Below, in pieces: positions 15,660 through 27,100 of a stretch of 64,000 bases of DNA (positions within the stretch are counted from its first letter, which is position 1; every line of letters starts with the position of its first letter). Origin of the DNA: Paratinospora sagittata (lineage: Eukaryota > Streptophyta > Magnoliopsida > Ranunculales > Menispermaceae); assembly GCA_035771175.1 (NCBI GenBank), contig CM069607.1, positions 7,180,501-7,244,500 on the forward strand. Direction: 5' to 3'. The notes beneath the pieces were generated by a model. The model had not been told where the DNA came from and did not search any database. It saw nothing but the letters and a program-made list of their open reading frames with translations. Made by a program: the position numbers and the translations under genes.

Positions 15660-17090
15660 TTACAATTACATACCTTTATTTTGTGCAAATCTAAGAGTTT
15701 AAAGGAAACTAACTTAGAAGAATATATATTTTCTTTAATTCAGGACGGTGGTTCTTTCTTTCATTTCTTTTTTGAATCCTGAGGCATAACTTGCAAGCAA
15801 GGTTACTCTGAAACTGGTTAGGTCACTTTAACTTTTATTAATATTATTTATTTTACAAATGCATTTATAGTTAAAAGACCACACGAGATTGAGTCCCCAC
15901 TGCAAACTCATCAATCAGCCACTTTCGCCATCATCTCCCCACTAATTTCTTCTTTTTAATATTTTTTTACTCAATATTAAAGCTCTTGATATCTAACACA
16001 ATCTTTCAAATTGAACTTTTCTACCCAAAAGACCTGTAATAAAATAGCTGTCACATCTCCTCTCTCTCTCTCTCTCTTGTTTTTTTTTTTTTTTTTTTTT
16101 TTGTTTTTTGTTCTTGAGACGATGCATTAGCATGTCCACACCAATTATTCTAATCAACAGAATAACGAAGAAAACAACACTAATTTCACTTTAAAATTTT
16201 AATATACCAGTGTTTTATTAGAAAAGAATTATATGCGTTCTTGTCTTTTAATTAGATAAAAATCATTTTAAAATATATGGATGGTATCAATTAGAAGTAA
16301 AACTTAAAATTTAAAAAGGTAAATTAAATTATTATTTTTTTTAAAAAAATTAATATATAGGGTGTAAAAAAAATTTTGTTAATTACAAAGTTATTATTTT
16401 AGTTAAGGGTGGTAATTTGTGTTGTCGTGTCGTAATCGTGTATAATAAATATATTATAAATTCAAACACACGTTCAAATGACGTGTCATTATATATAAAC
16501 TAAAATTCGATACGTTTAATAAATTGGTTAAAAAAGTTAACTTGTTTATAACTCTTAAAGCTTAAACAAATTCATCCTAATTTATTTATCATATATAAAT
16601 TTTAAATTAACATATAAATTAAAAAATTTAAAATCATAATTATACAACTATATAGTAAAAATTAAATAAAATATTATAAAGTTAAGAGTCTTAACAATGA
16701 CATAAAATATTAAAAAGTCTTTATACATACATAAGTCTTGACACAAAATATAATCGTATTAAACGGGTTAATTTCGCGTTTAGCAGGTCAACCTATTTTT
16801 GAGCTAAAATTTAATCGTGTTTAATTGAGTTTAACCTATTTTGACCCGCGCCTATTTATGCAAAACTCAAATCAGTTTATTTCGTGTCAATTTCAAGTCG
16901 TGACCTATATTAAAAAATGTTTTGGATAAAAAAAAAAAGGTCACGCTGCCTCAGCTACTTCTTAGTTCTTATCATATAATATTATGGATTATTTAACCAT
17001 ACTCGTAAGAGCGGCTGTATTCGTAAAGTGATACAATATTCCTTTTATCTCTTTTTTTTTTTAAATTTTTTTATCTTCGATCTTCGTGTT
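15660..17090. other. Gene-free AT-rich stretch with a possible decayed DNA transposon
   Basis: No coding region. At about 16405-16910 the sequence begins GGGTGGTAATTTGTGTTGTCGTGTCG and ends with the partly inverted TTTCGTGTCAATTTCAAGTCGTGACC. This resembles the ends of a common non-autonomous plant DNA element, but no target duplication was fixed. Pyrimidine microsatellites (CT, T) lie near 16055-16102. Confidence 0.35.
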
Positions 17091-17130
17091 CACACTACGC
17101 GTGCCCTTGTCCGAATCCCTACTTGTTGAC

Positions 17131-17138
17131 TATAAATA
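17131..17138 (+). promoter_or_regulatory. TATA box of an unidentified transcription unit
   Basis: TATAAATA in the context GACTATAAATAGATGC is a textbook plant TATA box, followed 30 bp later by GC-richer leader-like sequence. It belongs to the exon candidate that follows. Confidence 0.55.
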
Positions 17139-17161
17139 GATGCGTCTCTGGCACCATTTTG

Positions 17162-17425
17162 AAGAAGACAGAGAAGGAAGTGAGGTTGGTGGTGAGAAGA
17201 GGAAATCGAGCTAACTGTAAATTTTTGGAATGGGCTGATAGGGAAGAAAGCGAAGTCGAAGCAGAGATTGATCTTCGATCTACGATCTTCGATCTTCGGA
17301 TTTTCGATCTTCGAATCGGTTGTTCTCTTCCCTAAACCGCCCATTCCAATGATTTGCAGTCGTTCTTCCTTTTCCATGCCTGCCTTGATGATTCGCAGGA
17401 ACTCTCAGGAGATGCAATTCGATCG
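17162..17425 (+). pseudogene. Orphan leader and first exon, gene body not found
   Basis: After the TATA box comes a purine-rich leader with repeated GATCTTCG motifs (17271-17315). An ATG at 17349 then opens a 26-codon frame (MICSRSSFSMPALMIRRN, then SQEMQFDR) ending at a good splice donor, CG/GTATGT, at 17426. The following 230 bp look like a plant first intron. No matching second exon was found before the copia remnant begins near 18490. It may be the 5' end of a gene disrupted by transposons, a non-coding RNA, or a gene with a very distant second exon. The peptide is not recognised. Confidence 0.35.
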
Positions 17426-18480
17426 GTATGTTTTCTGGTTTTCTCGATCTGTTCTGCTTCAATTATTGTGGCTAGTTCGATCGCTAGTTGTTAGTTTTCT
17501 GGTAAGTTTTACATAGAATGTCTTGATCTTTATCTTATTGGATCGAGCGTCTCGTTAGAGGAGTGGCTTTACTGGCGCTTGATTTCGTTCCTTTGTTATT
17601 TGAGTTTGTGGTTTGATCGTTTGCTATTGGATGGTGATTTTTCGAGAAATTCCTGCTGGTTTAGACTCAGATCGATTCAAGAGTCCATCGTAAAAAAAAA
17701 GAAAAAAACTTAAAATCGTACGGCGGCTACTTCCTCCCCTGAGATTAATAAAGAGAAATCGTAGAAGGACCTGAGTTCGGATCTGTGGATGGTGCCGAAC
17801 AATTTCTTTTCTTTTTCCATGGTTTCTTCAAGGTTAATTGACTTTAGAAGAAAAACTAGGACAGGCTTAGAATAATAGCGACTTAGATTAGTCACTCCCA
17901 AAAAAAGAAAAAAAAAAGCATTAATATTTCACTAATTGTGGATGAAGCTCGATTTTGTTTTCAAGGTTCTACTGTAGTACTGTTTGTTGTTAATGATATA
18001 AAAAAAAGCTAGTGAAAATGACTAGGAGATGATCTTGAGACCATGGGAACATTGTAATGTGATTATGATGATCTAGTGTTACTAATATTATGATGTAATA
18101 GTCTTTTTCTTAGGTTTATTTCAAACTACTTGTTTTGAGTGAAGAATGAATGGCAATCCTAACTCATTTATTTGAATAGAAATAATAATATGGTGAGCAA
18201 ATGCAAATGTTGAATAAATTTCTTCATTGATATAATGCCAAAAGTTGGAAAACTGGGTGTGTGGCAATGAATTTATTGCTCAATGTGGGACAATGAAGGG
18301 GTTTTTTTCCTCTAGTTTTTCTCTCTTATACTACATGGGGCATTCTATAGAATAAGAGAGCTCTTTCTGGTGTGTGTTAAAAAGGCCTTATCGTGTGGAA
18401 TCTCACCCTAATAACGAACTTTGGCATGCTTATCTCGAAAGAAAGATTTGTTGGAATATGTAGAATGCCTAAGGTATCAT
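17426..18480. other. Intron-like and unassigned sequence
   Basis: T-rich sequence with no supported coding region between the orphan exon and the copia remnant. Confidence 0.4.
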
Positions 18481-18489
18481 ATGTGATCA

Positions 18490-19800
18490 TTATTTGCGTA
18501 ACGCTCCTATTGCAAAAGCATACATGAGGCTTCCAATAATTTCGACATAAGTATGCTCTAAATTTATTCTTGTTCCAACTCATGTTGTGGACTGGACGTT
18601 AATCCTAACTTAATTTGTCCCCTTCAATAATGGGTGCTATTGTTGATGCGGATTGTTTAATGTTAAATTTCTTTAAAATTTGTTCAATTTATGACTTTTC
18701 AGACAATCCTAATGTCTTGTTGGATCTGTTTCATTGGATCTCTATGCCAATGTCATAAAAGGCTTCACCTATATCTTTCATATTAAAGGTTTGATTTAGA
18801 ATCTCTTAGTTTCAAATAAGAGGCTTCATTCCAAGTCACTATTGGCAAGTTAAAGGACTAAGAAAATGTATTTTCTCCTACCGATCTCGAGATATATACA
18901 TAGATTAACAATATTTTCTTCAAAGCTATATGATGAAATGACATTGTAGAACTTTATATACTATTGTTGGGAAGCCTCTTTTAGTTTACAAACCAAGTGA
19001 GTATATTGACTCTCTTCAAAACCTTCTGGTTGTTTCGTGTTTACTTCTTCTTTCGATTCACCATATAAGAATGCTATTTTCAAATGATTCGATGTAGCTC
19101 TAAATCAAAACGTGCTAGTAAAGATGTGATTGACTATTCTAAATGAATCTTTCTTAAAAACTAAATAAGATGTTTCATGGATTAAGATGCTTTCTGTTGA
19201 AGCCAGTTTTGGCCCGCCCTACACGTTGCAAGATATTGTCTTTCCTACGGGCTCTCAAGTTTGGGCGACCCTTAAGTTGGGTCATCGGGCTTGTGGGCAC
19301 CCATTTAGAGCGTGCCATACAGGCAAGTCCAGAGAGGGTTTATTTTTTTCCTTAAGAAAATGTCTCTTGTCAGTGTGAGGGAGTGCGACTTCTTATGTGT
19401 CTTAGGTAGGAAGCACACATAGTCGATGTGGAACTAATATCTGAAGTTGAACCCACCAACGCTTTATTTTTGAGTGAAACATTTGGCTACAATTTTGGCT
19501 TATATTGCTCAATGTTACTACATGTATTTCTTTTGGTTTTGTATTTGCTAGATAGTAACTCAATAAGATCACAAACTTGATTTGAAGCCATAGATGTCAC
19601 CTCTTCCTCCATGGCATTGTACCACAACATGGCATTTTTCTTCTCATAGCTTGTGAAAACGATTGTGAATCATGATCAAATTCAACATCAATGTCAAACT
19701 CTTGGAGGTATACTACATAATCATTAGAACTTGCTAGCCTTCTAATCCTTAAAGATCTTTTTATAACTCAGTCTCATTATTATGTGGCAAACTTTGAGCA
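18490..19800 (-). pseudogene. Decayed Ty1/copia pol (reverse transcriptase region), minus strand
   Basis: Translating the minus strand in shifting frames gives a run of copia landmarks in the right order. From high to low coordinate these are RRSLRIRRLASSNDYV, SMASNQVCDLIEL-like, KTKRNTCSNIEQYKPKL, LKIAFLYGE, QPEGFEESQYTHLVCKLKE, SSYSFEENIVNLCIYLE, a GLSEKS-like segment, and IIGSLMYA near 18510-18560. Several stops and frameshifts interrupt it, so it is dead. The gap between the landmark at about 19480 and LKIAFLYGE at about 19100 is some 200 bp too long, which suggests a later insertion at about 19150-19440. No LTRs can be assigned to it. Confidence 0.75.
19160..19440. mobile_element. Possible small insertion (TRIM or MITE-like) inside the copia remnant
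   Basis: This segment is GC-richer than its host and interrupts the copia pol order. It contains GATATTGTCTTTCC near its start and GTCGATGTGGAACTAATATCT near its end, motifs that resemble a widespread plant repeat with GATATTGTCC and CGATGTGGGACT. Exact ends and target duplication were not found. Confidence 0.35.
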
Positions 19801-19986
19801 GTAGGTTCTTCATGTTCAGTTGGAAGTGTAGGTTTCAAAATTGGTTCTTCTTTAATTATTATATTGAATTGATTTCTATGGAAAGAAAATAATCACATGA
19901 ATGAGAAGATGAACTAATTGATTTCATAACACTCAATATTTCTAGGAAATTCCCTCCCATTTTTTTTAAAATTCTCTAAAAGTTTA

Positions 19987-20199
19987 GGCTGGGTTTGGTT
20001 TACAATCCAAAAATTATTTTTAATTTTAAATAGTAAAAGAAAAAGAAAACCATAGAAAACTTGTTTGGTGGAGTAGTTTTTGAAAATTACTTTTTTAATA
20101 TTCTCTTACAAAAAAGTGAAAACTTGAAAAATGACATTGGTACTTTTTTGGGTACCAAGAAAACAGAAAAATTGTTTGAGTCACAAACCAAACACTGCC
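19987..20199. mobile_element. Tourist-like (PIF/Harbinger) MITE with TTA target duplication
   Basis: 213 bp with terminal inverted repeats: the left end is GGCTGGGTTTGGTTT and the right end reads GGCAGTGTTTGGTTT on the minus strand. It is flanked by TTA on both sides (19984-19986 and 20200-20202). The interior is AT-rich and has no coding capacity. These are standard features of Tourist-like MITEs mobilised by Harbinger transposases. Confidence 0.8.
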
Positions 20200-20312
20200 T
20201 TAGATTTTCTAGCTTCAACGACCCTTGTTGTATACGAGGGATGATAAAATATGTATCCTTTGGAGCTGTATTGCGGAATGAAAATAGAAAAAATAATAAA
20301 TAAACAAATAAT

Positions 20313-20318
<6 letters not shown>

Positions 20319-20357
<39 letters not shown>
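20319..20357. repeat. (TTA)n microsatellite
   Basis: About 12-13 TTA/ATT units in a row. Confidence 0.95.
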
Positions 20358-20358
<1 letters not shown>

Positions 20359-20402
20359 GACATTCATACACCATTACCACTTGTAGTAATAGTAGTAGTA
20401 GT

Positions 20403-20712
20403 TGTAGTTTCTTTATAAGGAAACTAGTTGTTTATTTTAGGAAATTTCTAACAAGTTTATTTAAGTAGAATATTAGTTTTTAAATTGTAATAGGATACAT
20501 ATTGGGTATTTTGAGTTTTTATAAATAATTGGTTTGTAATTAGGAATGATAGATTGTTTGAATTAAAAAAATATTAAATATCTTTTTCTCCCTCTCTTCT
20601 TCTTGTTGTCCTTTTCTTCTCTCTTCTTTTTTCCCTTTCTTCTCTTCTTCTCTTTAATTGTTTTTTTTTTTTTTTTCTGTTTCTTCCTTTTTTTCCTCTC
20701 AATGCTACATCA
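20403..20712 (+). mobile_element. Copia-like LTR
   Basis: A 310-bp block starts TGTAGTTTC and ends TGCTACATCA (TG...CA). It contains a pyrimidine-rich U5-like part and is followed three bases later by a methionine-tRNA-like primer site. Its size fits a copia LTR. A second LTR was not found downstream, so the element is incomplete or extensively decayed. Confidence 0.55.
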
Positions 20713-20715
20713 ATT

Positions 20716-20728
20716 TGGTTTCGGAGCC
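20716..20728 (+). other. Primer binding site (initiator methionine tRNA type)
   Basis: TGGTTTCGGAGCC differs by two bases from the common plant LTR-element primer site TGGTATCAGAGCC, and its distance from the LTR end is right. Confidence 0.6.
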
Positions 20729-21025
20729 CTTCAATCCCCTTCCTCTACCCCTTTCATCTAAAATCTCCCCTTTTTATACGAATATACACCATGACCACTA
20801 TTTGTTCTATGTTTGATACCCAAGAAGGCTTTCAAACTGATGGTGATATCTTAAAAGTCGAAGTTTGGTGCCTCCAAATGTCCATAGGGAAATTGTTTGT
20901 TGCGATTCGGGCACAAATAACAAAGGCAATATCCTATAAGGCTAGCTACTATATTAGGACTTCAACCCATAGGAGAAGCTAGTGCACATTCCGTTCCACT
21001 TTATAGAGATGGTCAATGCCCTATT
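20729..21025 (+). other. Internal remnant after the primer site
   Basis: An ATG at 20791 opens a 63-codon frame (MTTICSMFDTQEGFQ and on). It could be a gag remnant by position only. No motif is recognised. Confidence 0.25.
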
Positions 21026-21286
21026 ACTAATCAAGTTCAAGTTCTTACTCGTGGTCAAATCTCTTTAGAATCCTTACATCCTACTCTAGGTCTGCAATCT
21101 TATAAAATAACTACTAATCAAGTTCAAGTTCTTACTCGTGATCAAATCTCTTTAGAATCCTTACACCTACTCTAGGTCTGCGATCTTATAAAATAACTAC
21201 TAATCAAGTTCAAGTTCTTACTCGTGTTCAAGTCTCTTTAGAATCCTTACATCCTACTCTAGGTCTGCGAACTTATAAAATAACTA
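21026..21286. repeat. Three tandem copies of an 87-bp unit
   Basis: Units start at 21026, 21113 and 21199 with ACTAATCAAGTTCAAG. The first is 87 bp; the second lacks one base (CACCTACTC for CATCCTACTC). They differ at only a few positions. In one frame the unit reads as 29 residues (TNQVQVLTRGQISLESLH and on). The one-base loss breaks the frame between copies, so the coding reading is no longer intact. Confidence 0.92.
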
Positions 21287-21289
21287 GTA

Positions 21290-22800
21290 ATTGTTCCATG
21301 GTCCAATATCCATTATACACCCCAACCTCAACTTGACAGCCCATACATGTAAATGTTGGTAACTGGGCTTTCATCTCTTTCATATATTGAAAGGAGTTTT
21401 CAGAGCTACTTTAGACAAGATCCTATTTAAGAAAAACAGCAATTTTTAGTTCTATTTTCCCTCTCTACTACAATATTTTGTTGCAATGCGTCTCTCATTG
21501 TATAAGGAGAAAGAATGCCTTCTTCTTGGAGAGACCTTGCAAATGGGCCAAACATTTATCCTTGTTTTATATACCTATCATAATATTCTCCACCCTTGGC
21601 CGATCTTATAATATAATCTTTTTTTTGTTTGTTTCTCATCTAGGGCTCCATCCTTATGATGAATTAGGAAAAATATAAAACTCAATATATGTGGTTTATT
21701 GTCTAGATTTGCTATTAAAGATTTGATAGTTCATAATTATTATGCGCCTGCTATGAATTTGATTGACTTACACTTAGTAAAGTTTAATTTACATGACAAA
21801 TGTATCAATGCATTTGTTTTTTCTTTACTTACACTAATTAAGAAAGATTAGTTTAATATTTCATTTTGAAGTTGGGATTGTTACAATTTTTTTGATCTTC
21901 TTATTTTTATATGATTACTTGAACTCTAAAAGGCAATTTTATCCATGATCTATGACATATTTTGTGGATCCAGGTAATGATTGCCACTCATATAAGTCTA
22001 TTTTATAAAGCCTCTTTTTTTTTCCAATTACGCAAGATTGGCTTTATAATTCCCCTTTCTCTTGCACCTTCGTAATCAAACACTAGTTGACAGCTAATGT
22101 GTCCATACTTTCACATTTAGACTTCTTTTGTTAATAAAAGCCTTTGACGAAGAATGAAATATCAATTGCTTACCATGTTAAGTTTTGGGCTTAAGTCTAT
22201 AAGTTTTAGTATTTCGTGACACAATAACACAACTTAAAACAATTTAATTTGTACAATACCACATGTCATCACACATATATGTGAAGTGTTTGCAAAAGAT
22301 AAATTTGGTACATAACAAGACCATTTTAATTTGTCAATCATTAGTCAAATCTCTCATATGGAATTGTTAAAAACAAACTTAGCTTTAACCATTAACATCA
22401 AAGAAGCTGCCTTTAGATTTCATTTGTTAGATGTGTATGGATTGAAAAAGCTTCCTACACCCCAACGCTCCCCTCCTCTCTCGATTCTTCTCATTTTTTC
22501 TCTATTGATTTATTACTTTTTTTAAGTTTTTCAATTATTCAAAGGGTTAAGACAACATTTGAAAGGTTTGCGAGCAACAACTTAGCGAAATCTTACGAAA
22601 AAATAGGGTTATTTCAGGTTTTGGAGGCGTCCAACTCAAATCGGTTTAAGTTAAATCTTAAATCTCAAATCGGTAAGTAAAACATTATTTTTACATGTTA
22701 TAAGTGGATTTCAATGTGTTGTTGGATTTGATTGTTTTTTAGCAAAAAAAATGGGTGAAAATGGTGGAATGATGCTGCGGAAATGAGTTTCGACAACCTA
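21290..22800. other. Gene-free stretch
   Basis: AT-rich, no coding region or repeat recognised. Confidence 0.5.
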
Positions 22801-22821
22801 TTTTCGCGTCGTATTTGTACA

Positions 22822-23029
22822 TGTCCGGCCGGACAGTTTGTTTTATGTCCGACCAAGATAGGTCAGACATAAGTAGGTGTGTCTGACCCATCAGGGTCGG
22901 ACAATACATTTTTTTGGTTTTTTTTTATTTTTCTTTTTTGTTCGACCTTAATAGGTCGAACAAAGGAGATATGTCCTGCCCATTAGGGTCAGACAAATAT
23001 TGTTTTGTCCGCCCACACGAGGTTGGACA
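22822..23029. repeat. Array of 24-bp imperfect palindromes
   Basis: A perfect 14-bp palindrome (TGTCCGGCCGGACA, 22822-22835) is followed by five 24-bp dyads of the form TGTCCGACC-N6-GGTCGGACA at 22846-22869, 22880-22903, 22939-22962, 22972-22995 and 23006-23029. Starts are 34, 59, 33 and 34 bp apart; the 59 is explained by a T-rich insertion of about 25 bp. Each dyad can fold into a 9-bp hairpin. No matching protein or known element was recognised. Confidence 0.85.
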
Positions 23030-23454
23030 CGTCCAATCCAGTGGCGATTTTTTTAGGTTTCAAAATTCATTTTCGCCCCCTATTCTCTTAGATTTTGAGT
23101 ATTTTTTTGCAAAAAAAAATAGTGAAAATGGTGAAAGTGTATGCTTTTGATTTAAAAAACACAAGAAAATGACAAGATTAAAGATTGAGATGAGTTGGAG
23201 AGTTGACAGGTTTAGGGGTAGAGAGTGGGTGGGTGAAGAGAGAGGGGGAGGGTTTAAGGGAGATTTATTAATGTCCTTTTTGATAATTTTACATGAGGGC
23301 TTTTTTGTTTCTTCAATTTTTTTATTAGAACAAACAGTAAAAGGTGGTGGATTTAACTGGACCTTTGAAAAATAGTCTAACATGAACATTTGAGATTAGT
23401 AGTGAATCCGATTGGCATCAGTACCAAGCCTTTGGAGTAAAACTCCATGCCTGG

Positions 23455-24131
23455 TGTCACGGTCATGTCAAGACATGCACCGTCACTTAAGAAGAGGGTC
23501 TGTGAAGTTTCTTCTCAATCGGAGGTGGCAATCTCGTAAATATGGCACAGTATGATTGGCCTCACATTTTGATGTTTCCTTTTGAAAACAAGCCAAAAGC
23601 TTAACATCTACCTTAGGGGAGTAGTAGTTGTCCAACTCTCCCTCATGGCCAATACTTGGCCATGCATAGGACATTCCCTTGGCGCAACCCAGGGGGCCGA
23701 CTATCATCATCCTGAAGGGGTAATGATAGTTCCCATAGCATTTGGGTAGGTTATGGGACACTGTTATCGGGCTAGCAGTGCGGGGTTTACGGGTATACGG
23801 GGCTGGGTATCTAACACTGTTATGCCACCCGCTATCGAGTTGAACGCATTGAGCTATCTTTAGCCTACGTGCTAGAGTGTGCTTGTGGGGATACTCATGA
23901 GTGAGTTATCCATGGAACTTACGGGTATTGCATGGTCCGGGATAACACTGTGCAAGAACTGCTATCGAAGGTATCCGAGTGATCCGTTCGAGTGACTATC
24001 CAGCGCTACGCACAAGCGAGATATCCGAGTACTCCGCTGTAACATGAGTATGTGTGAATGGCTGACCGAGAATATGCGTATTCGAGGTGCCGCATGGGCA
24101 ACATGTTTGTCTTACAGGTATGCCCGTGACA
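23455..24131 (-). mobile_element. Solo-LTR-like block
   Basis: 677 bp, clearly GC-richer than its surroundings, beginning TGTCACGG and ending CCGTGACA, so it has TG...CA ends with an 8-bp inverted repeat. Its left end resembles on the minus strand the 3' ends of the gypsy LTRs later in the window (CATGACCGTGACA). The flanking 5-mers, CCTGG and CTAGG, match only imperfectly, so insertion is likely but not proven. No coding sequence is seen. Confidence 0.5.
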
Positions 24132-24139
24132 CTAGGCCC

Positions 24140-27100
24140 AAAAGAGAGCTTAGAGGTGGTCAGGTTGGGGGTTGGGGTTTGGGTGTCTAACCTAATTTTG
24201 TTAGTTAGAATTGTAAAATTATCCTTGTAAATATTGTTTCCTAATAAGGACAACTTAAATAATAAAAATACCAACCATCTCACCTCTTTCATTTTCTCGA
24301 CACCTGCTGGAGGTTGTGTTCTTCAATTCTCGCCATTTCATTTCACTCTTTTGTTCCTCTCTTTCTCTTCAAAATCAAACGACTTGTATCTGGAAGCAAA
24401 CTCATCTTTCTCTTGTTTTCTTATTTGTAAAGTATTCATTTCATCATTTGGCTTCTCCATGCAAAAGTAAGCCTCAGGTTTTTTTCCCCAAAAAGTAAGT
24501 CTTAAGAAACGCATTGAACAAGCTTGAGGAATGCAACTGCAATAAAAAAGTTTTTCACATTGTAGGATCTATTTTTGGCTTTGTGTGCGTGCAAAATTTT
24601 AATTTAATTAATTAATTTTAATTTTTTATATTTTTTTGAAGATTTGATGCGTGTTTGGCTTAAATAGATGACTAAACAAAATTGTTCAATTGTACAAAAG
24701 CGTTCAATGTAGAGTTTAGTGGTGAACAACCGAACGCGAAAAGGGGCATCCAAAAAACGTTCATTATCCTTTGTTTTTTTTTCTTGATAAAAGCACATTA
24801 GAAAGTCACTAAATCACAAAGATTAACTTTTAGCGAGTATAATCCATCCATGCATGTTTTATTTACCAATTCAAGATTCAAACGCAAATCGGATTGAATA
24901 GTATAAAAGAGTATTTCTTTAAATGTTGATTATCCTATGCAACATTCTTTTCTAAGTGCTACATATCTTTACTAAGGAGGAATGTAATTTGAAGTCGAAA
25001 GATCATTCGAATGATTACTTTCGAAGAAGGAGAACAAAGGAGGAGCCAAATGGTTGGTGTTGTGAGAATTAAAGATAGAATGGGAGAGCCAAACGGTGGG
25101 TTTTGTGAGAAGAGGTAGATGGGTATTGGAGTATCCAAAGAAGAATGTGATGTTTTCAAATTTTTTGGGGATGAAGGGAGATGGTGATTGGTTAGTCAAC
25201 AAAGAATAACTGGTGCATTAAAATAGAAGCTCCGTTTGGTTATTAATGAAAAAGCTATGGAGATTGAGATTTTTACACCATTTGCTAAAAATTTATTGTG
25301 TCAAGATTCTACATCAGATTTGTAACTTTCTTGAAAAGTATATTGTATTAACAAATTAATGTTAAAATCTAATGTGTCAATTATTTGTAGCAATTGATGT
25401 GTTAATTTTAATTTCTCTAGCATTACTCTTGTGGGTTTAGATATGGTGGTTAAGTAGGGACAGAACTGTTTTGAAGTCAAGACCCACCAACAATTTGTAG
25501 CTATAAGATTGCTCCAAAGTATCATTATTATATAGTAGTAAATATTATTTCTAAGACTTCTTTAAGGATTTTGAGAGAAGGGTGAAAGTGAGTTTCGAGT
25601 TAGTATTTAGACTTGCTAGTTTTGTATTTGCGGTGTTCTCTTAATTAATATTTCTCATAGTTTTTTTTTTTTTTTTGCTTTTATAAGTAAATTAATATTA
25701 AAGCAAGACCAATTTTTTATGGTTGATGATGCAGATGCTTTTGAAAGTAAATTGGTACTGGGGCAAGATTTTTTCTTTTTTTCTTTTTTTTTGGTGTATG
25801 GATATTCAATCATAGATTATGATCTTGTCAGAAGTTGTTCACCTACTAAATTAGAGCTGTCTTCATTAAAAGAAGGAAAAGTTAGTCGATGACTTTCATT
25901 TTTGCAAGATAAAGTGATTACAGAAAAGAAAAAGATAGAAATTAATTACAAAGAATAAAACCTACAAACATCTCTTCATCGTTGATGTCTTTTTCTTATT
26001 TTGGCACTGAATGGAAAGCTTTGAGAAAATGATCTCTTTTGAGTTATTTGGGGGGAAGAGAAAATTAATTTCGAAAAGTTGGTAGAGTGTGATTTTCCAA
26101 ACTGCGTCCTTGAAGGTTTTCTTCGTTCTAGAAGCAGTTGGGTGAGGGCCACCAAGCCCATCATTCCCATTCATTACCAGGGAAAAATGAAAGGTAATAA
26201 GAATTGAAGTAGGGAAAGAAGCTTGTCTTGAGGAAAAAGATAATAGAGCAATGGTGTAGGGTTGCGAATCAACACCTTCATAATAAAGAAGTATGAGCAA
26301 GTCTTAAAGAGTTCTCTCACCAAGAAAAATAAAAAATAAAAAAATTAAGAGTTCAATATAGATGAGTGCTGCCCAAGAAGGTTCAGATGGCTGGTGATGA
26401 CTAAAGCATTGACATGCAAATATCAGATTTAGAATGCTCTAATTATCATATATTTATATTCATATAGCAAATGGCAGGATAAATAATTTAATTGGTGATA
26501 ATGCAACCTGAGAATTTGTTGGAACTGGGTGGGAAATATAAATTTATATTTTTTTGGAGTATATAAGATAGCCGATCCATCAAATAAATAATTTAATTGG
26601 TGACTTAATTTTAGGTGATAGATGTTCGAGAATTATGTATGATTGTTTGAATTTTTTATTTTTTTATATATATATTACCTCTTTAACTATAGCGAAAGAG
26701 AAATGAATATATAAATTAACTCGAGATCCATCAAAATTTATCTAAAATTAGATTGAATTAGAATCTTGAATATGTTTAGATTTTCTAATTTGAAATGTTT
26801 AGAATTAAACTAGGATTAGTCACAACATATTATAATTTCTTTCAAAATAATAAATAAATAAACCAATAGACCCCATTTAATGTACATATATTTTTGGAAA
26901 CGACTCTCTATTTAATGCCTAAGTTTTCAGATAGACTACATATCATAAATGGACTTAACATCATGTTTCACAAATTTCCAAAAGCATAAAGCCAAAAATC
27001 AATATAGTTGTCTGACGTAACTAGTTTTGTAGTTTTCTAGTGGAATTAATTAAACGTTCAGGTTGTCCACTAATAATAACTTATTTGTCTAAAAAGTAAT

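Noticed and set aside
19225..19300. 5S rRNA-like promoter words as in Cassandra elements (AAGTTTGGGCGA, GGGTCATCGGG)
   Set aside because: The order and spacing do not match the 5S internal promoter, so the insertion was not called Cassandra.
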